From NCBI GenBank assembly GCA_963724645.1, contig CAVRVJ010000003.1:1-64000 (forward strand): a stretch of DNA of 64,000 nt, written 5' to 3'. Within the stretch, counting starts at the first letter, position 1. Every line of letters begins with the position of its first letter. The notes under the pieces are model-generated. The model searched no databases. It was not told where the DNA came from and saw nothing but the letters and a program-made list of their open reading frames with translations. Shown here one piece after another: positions 18,496 to 28,072 of this stretch. Source of the DNA: CAVXSP01 sp963724645. Its GTDB lineage: Bacteria > Acidobacteriota > Vicinamibacteria > Vicinamibacterales > SCN-69-37. The translations under genes and the position numbers were made by a program.

Positions 18496-19766
18496 TCATG
18501 GGCGCCCGTCGCGCCGGCCTGCCACCATCCGGACGATCGCTCTGGCAGGTCCATACACCAGTGGCACGCGCTTCAATTGGACGATCACTTTTTCTACCAG
18601 CCGGAATCCTGCGGAGTTGGCGTATGTCGTCAGCGCACTCAGCGAAGCCTCCAGTTCTCGCTGATGTGACGGGAGGTTGTCGCGTTGCGCGGTGAGATCC
18701 CGCTGATGCATGTGACAGGAGGTTGTCGCGTTGCGCAGCCCGTGATGCATCGCTTCTCTGATCCGCTGATGAGACAGGAGGTTGTCGCGTTGCGCGGTGA
18801 GATCCGCCATGACGCCGTGTGTCGCCAGGATTTCAGCTCGCAGGTCCGTGATGAACGCCTCTTTGACCGCCACGTCAGACTTGCAGTGTCTCAAGTCGCG
18901 CTGCATTTCGTGGGCTTCAGCCATCCGTCGGCCAAGCTCCTCGCGGAGTTCATCGCGCTCGGCCATCCGTCGGCCAAGCTCCTCGCGGAGTTCATCGCGC
19001 TCGGACAACACTGCACTCAGGAGCTGCGCGATCGGCCTCGAGGTTCCTGGGCGTACTGTTCGAGCTCCAACAGCTGCTCGCGCAGCGCTTCGTTCTCGCG
19101 CTGCAGACGCTCCGAGAGCATCGCTCCATCCGCTATCGATGGGTCATCGGCCGCGCGGCGCGCGACGAAGACGAACTGATAAGTCGTCGAGTCCGGATCA
19201 CGGGCGAGGATTTCGGCCAGTGACGGAGGGATCTCCTCCTTCGCGACCGGTATTTCAGTTTCCTCGAGACCGCGCTTGACGCGAAGACGCTCCGAAATCA
19301 CGAGCCCGCCGTCGGCCATCAGCCGCTCGGCGCCGCTCCGATCGAAGAATCGCAGGTGGGTTCGATCGAGAAGCCCAAGCGGCGTGTATTCGAAATGCCC
19401 ATTGAGCAGACTCAGACGGAGAGCACCGTGTGTGACGTTCGGAAGTGACACAACGACGACACCGGTCGCGTTCAGATGACTCGCGGCGCGTTTCAACACT
19501 GGCGCGGGGTTGCGCAGATGCTCAAGTACATCCAGCGCCAGGATCGCGTCAAAGGTCTCGCCTTCGACCGCCTGCCAGACGTCCTCTGTCTCCAGATCGG
19601 CGACGACGACGCGATCGCAAACTCTACGCGCCGCCTCCGCCGCTTGTTCGTCGATCTCCACGCCCCAGACTGCACAACCACGCGCCTTCAGAGCGCGTGC
19701 CACCGATCCGTCAGCGGCGCCGAGGTCGAGGACGCGACTGCCTGGCCGGACCGACAGCACAGCCAA
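18496..19766 (-). CDS. Methyltransferase with C-terminal coiled coil, one frameshift
   Basis: N-terminal class I methyltransferase ('GSRVLDLGAADGSVARAL', 'GVEIDEQAAEAARR', 'FDAILALDVLEHL', 'VVSLPNVTHGALRLSLLNGH', 'LGLLDRTHLRFFD'), followed by a long charged coiled coil of about 150 residues ('LSERLQRENEALREQLLELE', then 'ERDELREELGRRMA' repeated). The frame change at ~19012 separates them. The coiled coil ends in a short tail 'LVYGPARAIVRMVAGR'. Proteins with this layout sit in O-antigen loci, where methyltransferases with coiled coils can set glycan chain length. The annotated TTG 19766 is internal: sequence upstream in frame ('SWQPTIYSYNVDVQQLNT') also fits the family but has no start codon before a stop, so the real start is uncertain and overlaps the end of the upstream gene. 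Confidence 0.75.
18919..19003. repeat. 42-bp tandem repeat, two copies, inside the coiled-coil gene
   Basis: Two adjacent near-perfect 42-base units encode 'ERDELREELGRRMA' twice (14 residues, two heptads each). A second set of looser ~60-base repeats at about 18660-18800 encodes 'LTAQRDNL' motifs. In-frame repeat units of whole heptads can lengthen or shorten the coil without breaking it. Confidence 0.8.
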
Positions 19767-19780
19767 TGAATGAGACGTGT

Positions 19781-21776
19781 TCAGCTGCTGAACGTCAACG
19801 TTGTACGAATAGATCGTGGGTTGCCACGATGTCTCCTTGCCAGTGCCTCGGCGATCACGTCAGACCAGGATCCGGACCTGGCATCGTTCTTCCATCGTTC
19901 AAGCAAATCGGCGATCACGCTCCGGCGCGTCTCCCACACTTGCCGGTCGGTCAACAGCTCTATCAGTCGATCGGCGAATTCAAAAGGCGTATCGGCCGTG
20001 GCAATGGCATCTAACCCAAACGTGTCGATCCCCTCCGCGCCACACGAGGTCGATACGACCGGCACTCCATACTGCAGCGCTTGCACAGTCTTGACCTTGA
20101 CACCGGCGCCGAATCGAATCGGAGAAATGACGACGCGGATTCGATCGTAGAACAGAGCCAAATCCTCGACATGCCCTTCGAAGAATAGATTAGGGTCCGG
20201 CCAGCGCGAGCAGATCAGCGGGCGGGTTTGCGCCAGTGACGCGAACACGGACCCAGGGAAGCGGTCCCCGCAGCAGGGGGAGTACTTCCGAGACGAACCA
20301 GCGGAGCCCGTCGGCGTTGGGTGAATTGCTTCCAGCCAACCAGCCGGCGACGAACGCCACCCCCACCCGTTCCTGGAACCCTTGCGTCCCGAATGCTACA
20401 GAGGGCTCTGAAGGAAGGAGCGATTTGAGCGGACAACTCCCCTCGATGGCGGCCAGCAACTCCGCTTCCTCGGTGGAGACAGTGACTGCAAGATCCGCGT
20501 CGACGACAATCCGCTCCTCCAGGGTCCGCATGACCTGAGCAGCCTGTTGCAGGTTCCGGCGTTCGGCATCGTCCAACGCGATCCCGGCCTGTCGCTCCAT
20601 GCGGCGCCAGAACAGCGCCTCGCAATCGTACACAAGGAGAGCCTGCGGTTGAGCCGTGCGGACGATCTTTGCGAAACGCTCGAAATTGTGAGGACGGCTC
20701 ACAATCACGACGTCGTACAAAACCCATGGACACGTCACGTGACTCCGAATATCGGTCTCACAGATCTCAATTCCTGCGGAGATAAGCGAGTCAGGAACTG
20801 CGCTCGCCACTCCGGCAGTCGGGCAGAACGTGACGGCGTAACCGGCCCGGGCGAGTTCCGTAACCGCGACGTGCATCCGCCCAAAGCCCGCGCCGATCGA
20901 CGGGTTTGGGATACGGTCGTCGACCACCAGAATTCGCCCGATCGCGCCGCGGGCGCGTGACACGGCTCGGGACAACGCCGCGTCGGACCACGGTTGCGGA
21001 GGTTCCTGAAACGAGAGCGCATCCGCCCACTTCTGTCGTATTCGGCTTTGGTTCCTGCTGAAGAGAAACTGTTTGAAGCGAGTGTCGGAGCTCGCCGATT
21101 CGTGATGCCACACGCGAGAGCGCGGCTCGAGCAGCACGGAATAGTCACGCTCGCGAAGTGCAAGGCACAGGTCAACGTCCTCGTAATACGCCGGGTAGTA
21201 TTCAGTGTCGAATCCTCCGACCTCCTCCCATGCGCGTCGCCTCACCATCAGGGAGCATGCCGAGACGTAGTCGACCTTGCGTACGAAATGCCAACTCCTG
21301 GATTCGCCGGGCAGGTCACGTCCGACGGGCATGGTCGACCCATCCGCCCAGATAACCGATCCCGCCTCCTGGATGCGTCCATCCGGGAACAACACGACAC
21401 TGCCGACAGCGCCGGCCCGCGGGTTTGAGTCGGCGGTCGACACGAGCCATTCGAGCCAGCCGGGCGCGACGACCGCATCGTCATTGAGCAGCATCAGATA
21501 CTCGCCACGTGCGACGCTTGCACCGAGGTTGCAGGCACTCGCGAACCCGAGGTTCGCGAATGCTTCGATCAGATGTATGCCGTGCACTCGACTTCTTCAG
21601 CGCATCTTTGAGCTGCTGTGGCGCGTCGTTCGACACGACGATCACTTCGTAGTCCACGCGGGCGCTGCAGCACTCAGTGACCGCAGGCAGTTCAGCAACA
21701 GATCGATGTGCCGCCACGCGATGAGAATAATCGACACTCGCGGGTGGTCAACTGACGGGAAGGCGAGGCTTGACAT
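19781..21776 (-). CDS. GT2-GT4 two-domain glycosyltransferase, frameshifted
   Basis: About 660 residues. N-terminal inverting GT2 domain: 'VSIILIAWRHIDLLLNCL', 'VDYEVIVVSNDAP', then after a frame change near 21590 'GFASACNLGASVARGEYL', 'LLNDDAVVAPGWLEWLV' (DxD-like DD) and 'VGGFDTEYYPAYYEDVDLCL' with the ED catalytic motif. From ~21000 a second GT-B-like domain follows: 'ILVVDDRIPNPSIGAGFGR', 'VVIVSRPHNFERFA', and after a frame change near 20200 'LFFEGHVEDLALFYDRIRVV', 'SPIRFGAGVKVKTVQALQYG', 'PVVSTSCGAEG'. Two-headed enzymes of this kind can add alternating sugars of a polysaccharide. ATG 21776 is the natural start. Its 3' end overlaps the start region of the coiled-coil methyltransferase, fitting a common operon. 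Confidence 0.8.
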
Positions 21777-21800
21777 CAGGATGTGGCTGTCATGCTGAGG

Positions 21801-21929
21801 CTACGTGTTCCCGGCGTCGGCGTCCTTGAACTCCCTACAATAATCCAAGGATGGTGCCCCAAACCGATCGTGCCAGATGCAAACCCCGCATTGGTGCTCA
21901 AACTCGCCCGTAGCCCGCGCTGAGGCCAT
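21801..21929 (-). CDS. Possible small Cys-containing protein
   Basis: A 42-codon frame from ATG 21929, 'MASARATGEFEH' then 'CGVCIWHDRFGAPSLDYC' and 'REFKDADAGNT'. The C-x2-C and later Cys, with aromatic and charged residues between, look more like a real protein than random coding, and the frame ends 24 bases before the GT2-GT4 start on the same strand. There is no clear ribosome site and no family I recognise. An upstream extension in frame is possible to 22037. Tentative. Confidence 0.3.
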   Translation of the reverse strand: MASARATGEFEHQCGVCIWHDRFGAPSLDYCREFKDADAGNT

Positions 21930-22064
21930 GATGAGTGAACACGAGGTGACACGACGCAGCCTGTTCGGCCCAGGCGGATCCTGCAGGCCGGCGCTATGGC
22001 GCTGAAGGTCGGCACGCCTCCGCTCTCTCTGACACAACCGCGCGGGCTGGTGCCGCTCGCATGC

Positions 22065-25019
22065 TCAGGGCGCCGGCCCGCCACGCCGGATGGACCATGT
22101 CACCAGGGAAAGCGCGAACAGCATGCCGACAGCCGCACAGATCCAGGCGATTGTCCAGTGGCGCGGGCGGTAAACGAACGTCACGTCCCAGACGCCTGCG
22201 GACGGAATGCTCACGCCTTTGAATGCGTGGTTCACCCGGAAGTACGGCACGGGTTTGCCATTGAGCGTGGCGCGGAAGTCGTCCTTCAGGTAGGTCTCCG
22301 TCAGAACGGCCACGCCCGCGCTCTCGGCTCGAATCCGGAAGCTGGTGCTGTTGGCCCTGAGGACGTAGTCGGTCGCCGCTGACCTCGTGCGTTCCGGATT
22401 CGGTAATCGATAGGTGAATCGCTTAGCGTCAGCTTGTATGCCGGCAAACGGCGCCCCTGCCTCGCGCACGAGGTTCAAGAGGCCGGTACGCGTCCCGTAC
22501 GTGCGGACGCCGTCAACGAAGAACGCACGTGGCCAGGCGCCCGGTCGCCAGGCGATGTCGATCCAGGGGTCGGGGTCGTCGCCGATTTTGACCAGGTCTG
22601 CTGCCAGCTGGTTCTGCGGCGTGATCACGAACTCCACGCCCAGCAGGTCGAGCAGCGGACCCATTCGATCGAGGCGATCCGGCGTGACGAGCGTCAGCCA
22701 GGGCCAGTGACGCGGGACGCCCGTGGCGTCGACCAGTTCTTCGTACGGGCCCATCTCGAGCGGGTCGGGACCGCCGATGCCCTCGAGGCCGTATAACGCC
22801 TGCGTGCCTTCGAATAGCAGGAAGCCAAGCCCCACCACGCGTGTCGGAGTCGGACCGAAGGAGGCGTTCCGGATCGCAGGTGAATTGGTCGCGAGGTTCA
22901 CGCGTCGCGCCGGTTGTTCGAGCCACTTGTCGAGGTCGGTTCTGCCGGTCATCAGATGAAGACCGCCCAGTCCACTCAGCACGACGAGGATCGCGAACAC
23001 GGCCACCTTCGGTAACGCGCGCTCACGGCAACGCGCGACGCTTGCGATCGTGAACGGAGCGCAGATTGCCACAAAGAACACATTGGCCCTGACCCACTGG
23101 TCCAATTGCCCGAATGTTGCCTGGGCCCTGGTCGCATAGAAAACCGCTGCCGCCGCGCACAACAGGCCCACGGTGCACACAGTGTTGCTGACGCGCCTCG
23201 CCTGGTAGAGCGCGGACACACCGCCTGCCACGAGCACGAGTGTCGGCACCATGAGAGCCGTCATCATGACGTCGCCGAAATGGGAGATGCTGTTGACCAG
23301 CGGAACGCGCAGCAGCCACGACACAGGGATGGCCCCGAAGGCCACCGCCGTAAGGCACAGCGCACCAATGGCGCACGCCAGCATCGCCCGTTGCGCCAGA
23401 AGGTATGAAGGTGTCAGGAGCGCACAGAGGGCGAGCGCTACCGCCAACGGGTGCAGTCCAGGCTGCAGCACCGTCGGCGTGAGGTTGCCAAGCACGAACG
23501 ACACTGCTGAGTCGACCGTAGCGAGGGAGACGACGGGGATATCGTAGGCGGTGCGGGCCTCGTGGAGCGTATCCAGGAAGATGAGCCAGTGCGGCGTGGT
23601 TGCTAACGCGGTGATGACGCCACCGCCCGTTGCGGCGACGAAGGCGAGGAACCGCTCGCGGGCAGACATTCTAGTCGCCACAAGCGCGATGGCCCCGGTC
23701 AGGTGGCAGCCGGCGATCATCATGAGAGCTTCCTTCGGCGGCGACGACACAAGCGTCAGGCTGGTGGCAAGCGCGAGAAGCAGTGCCGCCCCCCATCGTG
23801 TTCGCCACGTGGAGGCCTTTACGAGGAGAAACCACGCGACGAGGATCCAAGAGGCGTAGCTTGGGGTGAACGCGGCAGGGTGATTGAACCGGAATGCGTA
23901 GAGGCCAGCAAACGGTGTGACGGCGGCCGCCATCGCAGCGGGCACGACGGCGCCAGTGGCCAGCAGGGCCGCCACGCCGACTCCAAACGAAAAGACGAAG
24001 CGGTGGGCGATAAACTTCAGGTCCCATCCGAGCGCCGGATCCGATCGAATGAGCGTCAGCCAATGCAGCGGATCCAGCAGGAACGACTGCCCCTGCGCCC
24101 ACAGGGGCCGTCCGCCGCCGTTCTGCCGGATCCAGAGAGGAAACTCCCCGCCAAGCAGTGCGTCGCGCTGAACTTTCGAATACGGCACGATCGACCACAT
24201 GAGGGCACCGACGTCGGAACCGCGCGTGTCCTCCACCTCTTCCAGGTCCGAACCCGGTACGAAGGGCGGCCCTTCGTACAACATCAAGACCGGACCGTTG
24301 CCCGGCGACACGAGGCTTCGGTGTGCGAACAGCAGCGGATAGGTCGCAGCCGTGGTCGCGATGGCCGCGCTGATGCAAAGGGTCACCATCGGAGACCGAT
24401 CACCGAATGCCAAACGTCGGAGGCGTACCGCGACTGGCGAGCCGAACCGCCGCGCAAGCTGTTCGATGCCGATGACAACGAGCAATCCGATCAGCCAGTT
24501 GGCCACCGACCGGGCCACGAGGTAGAACCTCGTGGCGACGACGGGCTGGAGGACCAGAGGCGATGGCAGGTTGATACAGAAATATGGATCGGCACTCCCG
24601 GTCGGACTGTCGAGAACGGCGTGGTAGGCGTCATGTTCGACGACTGCAATCTGATTGAGACACGACAGCGACGCAAGACTGAGCGTCTCGACAACGTTGC
24701 CATTCGACCGCAAGACCTCGGGCGACCGGATTGTATAGCGTCCCCCGATGACGCCTGGGTCGAGACGCAAACCTCGGATGGTCGCGCTCGGGATCGCGAA
24801 TACGTACCGCCGCTCTTTGGCCGATATTGGCACCGTGGCCGAGTCCTGCTCGCGATAGCCGGAGCCGGCGTCGAAGAAGAGCTGACCCAAAGTGGGACCC
24901 GGCGCCGCTATTGTGACGCTCAGGACGTACCTCTGCCTTCCAAGAGCGGGCGCCACGATCGCAATCAGCGTATAGGGCGCGACAAGGAGCAGGGCCAGTA
25001 CGGCGCGGGCGATCCACAT
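22065..25019 (-). CDS. Large YfhO-like membrane protein
   Basis: 984 residues from ATG 25019, intact, one of the few long unbroken genes here. First helix 'MWIARAVLALLLVAPY', then an extracytoplasmic region of ~150 residues, about eleven further helices (for example 'WLIGLLVVIGIEQLARRF', 'FSFGVGVAALLATGAVVPAA', 'TLVLVAGGVSALYQA'), and a C-terminal soluble beta-rich domain ending in a last helix 'WICAAVGMLFALSLVTWSI'. The tail 'VLTETYLKDDFRATLNGKPV' and 'NHAFKGVSIPSAGVWDVTF' is the hallmark of YfhO-family proteins, which glycosylate cell-surface polymers in Gram-positives. Catalytic acid candidates sit in the long first loop. A truncated copy of its N-terminus lies at 9700. Likely acts on the outer face of the inner membrane in glycan assembly. 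Confidence 0.75.
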   Translation of the reverse strand: MWIARAVLALLLVAPYTLIAIVAPALGRQRYVLSVTIAAPGPTLGQLFFDAGSGYREQDSATVPISAKERRYVFAIPSATIRGLRLDPGVIGGRYTIRSPEVLRSNGNVVETLSLASLSCLNQIAVVEHDAYHAVLDSPTGSADPYFCINLPSPLVLQPVVATRFYLVARSVANWLIGLLVVIGIEQLARRFGSPVAVRLRRLAFGDRSPMVTLCISAAIATTAATYPLLFAHRSLVSPGNGPVLMLYEGPPFVPGSDLEEVEDTRGSDVGALMWSIVPYSKVQRDALLGGEFPLWIRQNGGGRPLWAQGQSFLLDPLHWLTLIRSDPALGWDLKFIAHRFVFSFGVGVAALLATGAVVPAAMAAAVTPFAGLYAFRFNHPAAFTPSYASWILVAWFLLVKASTWRTRWGAALLLALATSLTLVSSPPKEALMMIAGCHLTGAIALVATRMSARERFLAFVAATGGGVITALATTPHWLIFLDTLHEARTAYDIPVVSLATVDSAVSFVLGNLTPTVLQPGLHPLAVALALCALLTPSYLLAQRAMLACAIGALCLTAVAFGAIPVSWLLRVPLVNSISHFGDVMMTALMVPTLVLVAGGVSALYQARRVSNTVCTVGLLCAAAAVFYATRAQATFGQLDQWVRANVFFVAICAPFTIASVARCRERALPKVAVFAILVVLSGLGGLHLMTGRTDLDKWLEQPARRVNLATNSPAIRNASFGPTPTRVVGLGFLLFEGTQALYGLEGIGGPDPLEMGPYEELVDATGVPRHWPWLTLVTPDRLDRMGPLLDLLGVEFVITPQNQLAADLVKIGDDPDPWIDIAWRPGAWPRAFFVDGVRTYGTRTGLLNLVREAGAPFAGIQADAKRFTYRLPNPERTRSAATDYVLRANSTSFRIRAESAGVAVLTETYLKDDFRATLNGKPVPYFRVNHAFKGVSIPSAGVWDVTFVYRPRHWTIAWICAAVGMLFALSLVTWSIRRGGPAP

Positions 25020-25222
25020 GGTGGGAGCTATCTTAGCGAGTTGAGCCGCAGCGGCGCTCATTGCGTCAGGCGGTAGCAGCGCACCTCGCCTCGACGCGCG
25101 GAAAACCCGGGAGACTTGTCGCGCCTGCGGCAGAAAAAAAGGGTAAACTTAGGGTCCGAGTTGGCACCATACCACTGTTCTGCGGGTCAGTGCCCAGATC
25201 ATGACCCGACCTTAATCGTTCC

Positions 25223-26479
25223 ATGAATAGCGCTCTCAGCGCAGCTGGAATGTCAGGCTCCTGGCGCGTGGTCACAACTGCAGACAAGGATCTGCAGCTC
25301 ATGCTCCCGGAGGCCGACGTCGACGATCCCGAGGTGTCCATCGTCATTCCAGCCCTGAACGAGGCGATCACGATCGGACTCTTCATGGACTGGTGCCAGG
25401 AGGGGCTGCGTCGAGCCGGTGTGCGCGGTGAAATCCTCATCATCGATAGCTCCACCGATGGCACCGCCGACATCGCCCTGTCTAAAGGGGCACGGGTCCT
25501 CAAGTCGCCCAAGCGGGGTCTCGGGCGAGCCTATATCGACGCGGTGCCCTTCATTCGCGGCGAGTACGTGATCATGGGCGATGCCGATTGCACGTACGAC
25601 TTCCGCAAGATCGAGCCGTTCATCGAGAGCTTCCGCAGAGGGCATGAGTATGTAATGGGCTCCCGTTTCAAGGGGTTCATCGAGCCCGGCGCAATGCCGA
25701 CGCTGCACCGGTATTTCGGAACCCCGATCACCACCCGGCTGCTCAACTTCCTTTACCACAGCCATCTTTCCGACATCCACTGCGGAATGCGCGGCATCAC
25801 GCTCGCGGCGCTGCGCAGGATGGATCTAAATTCGCAGTCGTGGGAATACGCCTCGGAAATGGTTCTCAAGTCGGTTCGCATGAACCTGCGGATCGACGAA
25901 GTGCCCGTCCGATTCCTCAAGGATCAGGAAGGTCGATTCAGTCACCACAAACGATCGGGGTGGTTTTCACCCTGGCTCGCAGGCTGGATCAACGTCAAGG
26001 CGATGTTCGTTTACGGCGCCGACTTGTTCCTGTTCCGGCCGGGACTGCTGCTGCTGTGCGCAGGCCTGCTGCTGACGCTGCCCATGGCCCTGGGGCCGAG
26101 GGCGTTGGGCCCGATCACCTTCTCTCTGAACTCGATGTTCCTGGGCGTCACGCTGACCGTGCTCGGCCTTCACGGGCTCTACATGGGCTCGCTGACCAGA
26201 ATCCTGTTCGACTACGACGGCACCCTGACGCGGAGCTTGCTCAGGGCGTTCTCGTACACGAGGTCGATTATCGTCAGTCTGGCTCTGTCGCTGACTGGCG
26301 GTCTGATGGCGGTCCCCTTGATTCGGCGGTACCTGGATGCCGGGTACCGTTTATCGACGAGCGAACTGTCGCTGAACCACCTTGCGGTGGCCGGGCTTCT
26401 GCTGGTCATCATCGGGGCGATGAATTTCACCTTCACGCTCGCAGTGCATGCCGTGGCGGCATATGTCAGGAGAAGATAG
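25223..26479 (+). CDS. GT2 polyprenyl-phosphate glycosyltransferase with C-terminal membrane domain (DPM1-like)
   Basis: 418 residues, intact. Cytoplasmic GT2 domain: 'VSIVIPALNEAITIGLFMDW' (~35-55), 'ILIIDSSTDGTADIALSKG', 'KSPKRGLGRAYIDAV', 'YVIMGDADCTYDF' with the DxD metal site, 'YVMGSRFKGFIEPGAMP', 'SDIHCGMRGITL'. The C-terminal half has four helices ('LFRPGLLLLCAGLLLTLPM', 'MFLGVTLTVLGLHGLYMGSL', 'SIIVSLALSLTGGLMAVPL', 'LAVAGLLLVIIGAMNFTFT'). Such proteins load a sugar onto polyprenyl phosphate for use by outer-face transferases like the GT39/YfhO proteins of this region. ATG 25223 is used; 25250 is an alternative. It is the first gene of block B, divergent from the YfhO-like gene, and overlaps the next gene. 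Confidence 0.85.
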   Translation: MNSALSAAGMSGSWRVVTTADKDLQLMLPEADVDDPEVSIVIPALNEAITIGLFMDWCQEGLRRAGVRGEILIIDSSTDGTADIALSKGARVLKSPKRGLGRAYIDAVPFIRGEYVIMGDADCTYDFRKIEPFIESFRRGHEYVMGSRFKGFIEPGAMPTLHRYFGTPITTRLLNFLYHSHLSDIHCGMRGITLAALRRMDLNSQSWEYASEMVLKSVRMNLRIDEVPVRFLKDQEGRFSHHKRSGWFSPWLAGWINVKAMFVYGADLFLFRPGLLLLCAGLLLTLPMALGPRALGPITFSLNSMFLGVTLTVLGLHGLYMGSLTRILFDYDGTLTRSLLRAFSYTRSIIVSLALSLTGGLMAVPLIRRYLDAGYRLSTSELSLNHLAVAGLLLVIIGAMNFTFTLAVHAVAAYVRRR

Positions 26480-27101
26480 CGCGCAGCTTCGGGAGGGTCA
26501 GCGCGAGCGCGCGTTCGGTCAGGACTACGAACCGACTATCGTTGACCGGTTCGGCGTCTGGCTCTCGGCCAGGCAGATTCGGCGACACGCGGGAGCGCTC
26601 GCCGGCAAGACGCTCGGCGACTTCGGCTGCGGGTTCAACGCCACATTCGTGCGCACGGTCCTGGCGGAATTGAAGCAGGCGGTCCTCGTCGACACAGCGC
26701 TCGCCCCGGATCTCAGGAACCACAAACGCGTCACTGCGATCGAGGGCGTGCTGCCAGGCGCACTCGGGCAGCTCGAATCGGACAGCCTCGATATCGTCCT
26801 CTGCATCTCCGTGATCGAACACCTCTGGGATCCCGAAACGGCCCTTCGGCACTGCCATCGGATCGTGAAGCCCGGAGGGGTCTGTATGTTCAACGTGCCT
26901 TCCTGGCGCGGCAGGCGTTTCCTGGAGCTGTCGGCCTTCCGCTTGGGCCTGAGCCCGAAAGACGAGATGGATGATCACAAGAACTACTATGACGTGAAGG
27001 ACTTCTGGCCGCTGCTGGTTCGCGCCGGCTTCGTGCCGAGCCGGATTCACTGCGTCTCCCACAAGTTCGGGCTGAACACATTCGCTGTCTGCACGAGATG
27101 A
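26463..27101 (+). CDS. Class I SAM-dependent methyltransferase
   Basis: 212 residues from ATG 26463, intact; it overlaps the GT2 stop by 17 bases. Motif I is 'KTLGDFGCGFNATFVRTVL' (slightly atypical, FGCGF), followed by 'AVLVDTALAPDL', 'SLDIVLCISVIEHLWDPE' (acidic loop and motif IV) and 'HRIVKPGGVCMFNVPSWRGR'. The C-terminal lobe contains 'NYYDVKDFWPLLVRAGFVP'. Likely methylates a sugar or small-molecule intermediate in block B. The stop overlaps the epimerase start (ATGA), so translation is coupled. GTG/ATG codons further upstream (26448) would lie inside the GT2 gene. Confidence 0.82.
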   Translation: MSGEDSAQLREGQRERAFGQDYEPTIVDRFGVWLSARQIRRHAGALAGKTLGDFGCGFNATFVRTVLAELKQAVLVDTALAPDLRNHKRVTAIEGVLPGALGQLESDSLDIVLCISVIEHLWDPETALRHCHRIVKPGGVCMFNVPSWRGRRFLELSAFRLGLSPKDEMDDHKNYYDVKDFWPLLVRAGFVPSRIHCVSHKFGLNTFAVCTR

Positions 27102-28072
27102 CCGACAACACGCGCTACTTCATCGTCGGCGGTGCGGGCTTCATTGGAAGCCACTTCACCGATCGGCTCTTGGCTGATACCGCTGTGACGGGCGTCACGC
27201 TGTATGACAACTTCTCTTCGGGCCGCGAGTGGCACTACGAAAGGCATCTCAACGATTCGCGACTTCGCGTCGTACGCGGCGACGTGAAGGACATCGACAC
27301 GCTCATGGCCGCGATGAAGGGCCACGACATCGTGATTCACCTCGCGTCGAACCCTGACATCGCGCGGGCGGCGTCGGAGCCGGACATCGACTTTCGCGAG
27401 GGCACGAACCTGACGAACAACGTCGTCGAGGCCATGCGGCGGACCGGCACGACGACGATTCTCTATGCGTCGGGCAGCGGCGTCTACGGTGACCTCGGCG
27501 AACTGGAGATCTCAGAGGACTACGGGCCGCTGACTCCAATCTCGACTTACGGGGCGAGCAAGCTCGCCGGAGAGGCGTTGATTACTGCCTACTGCCACAT
27601 GTTCGACTTCACCGGTCGCGCTTTCCGGTTTGGCAACGTTGTCGGCCCTCGGCAGACGCACGGTGTGGGCTTCGATTTTCTGCGGCAGTTGGTGAAAGAT
27701 CCGCGCACTCTGAAGGTTCTCGGAGACGGCACTCAGAGCAAGTCCTACATACACGTTCACGACGTCGTGGAGGCCGTGTTGCTTGGCGCGTCGAGGTCCA
27801 CGGATCGCTACGCCGTCTACAACGTGTCAACCGACTACGTGACGGTGACCGAAATCGGACGCCTTGCGGCGAAATGCGCCGGGCTCGATCCGGCAACGGT
27901 CGAGTTCCAGTACACGGGTGGCGACCGCGGATGGAAGGGCGATATTCCGGTCGTCCGTTTGAATGCCTCACGTATCCGCCGCCTGGGATGGACGTCTCAG
28001 CGCGGATCGAGGGAGGCACTGCGCGATTCGATGCTGGCGATGCTTCCCGACATCAGGGCGGGTCGGCTGTGA
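27098..28072 (+). CDS. NAD-dependent nucleotide-sugar epimerase/dehydratase
   Basis: 324 residues, intact. Extended SDR: 'YFIVGGAGFIGSHFTDRLL' (~6-24), 'DIVIHLASNPDIARAASEP', 'ILYASGSGVYGDLGEL' (Ser), 'STYGASKLAGEALITAY' (Tyr-x3-Lys), 'RFGNVVGPRQTHGVGFDFL' and 'GDGTQSKSYIHVHDVVEA'. Same subfamily as the epimerase that opens block A (8636-9592) but clearly diverged. In its position just before the heptose cassette it may modify GDP-heptose itself (for example 4- or 6-epimerisation or dehydration), but the substrate is not shown by sequence. ATG 27098 overlaps the upstream stop and its own stop overlaps the next GTG start. Confidence 0.85.
   Translation: MTDNTRYFIVGGAGFIGSHFTDRLLADTAVTGVTLYDNFSSGREWHYERHLNDSRLRVVRGDVKDIDTLMAAMKGHDIVIHLASNPDIARAASEPDIDFREGTNLTNNVVEAMRRTGTTTILYASGSGVYGDLGELEISEDYGPLTPISTYGASKLAGEALITAYCHMFDFTGRAFRFGNVVGPRQTHGVGFDFLRQLVKDPRTLKVLGDGTQSKSYIHVHDVVEAVLLGASRSTDRYAVYNVSTDYVTVTEIGRLAAKCAGLDPATVEFQYTGGDRGWKGDIPVVRLNASRIRRLGWTSQRGSREALRDSMLAMLPDIRAGRL

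Noticed and set aside
18660..19010. Possible CRISPR-like direct repeats
   Set aside because: Units are adjacent or irregularly spaced, of heptad size and in frame with a coiled coil; no spacers.
23703..25076. 457-codon plus-strand frame
   Set aside because: Lies opposite the intact YfhO-like gene, is Arg/His-rich and matches no family.
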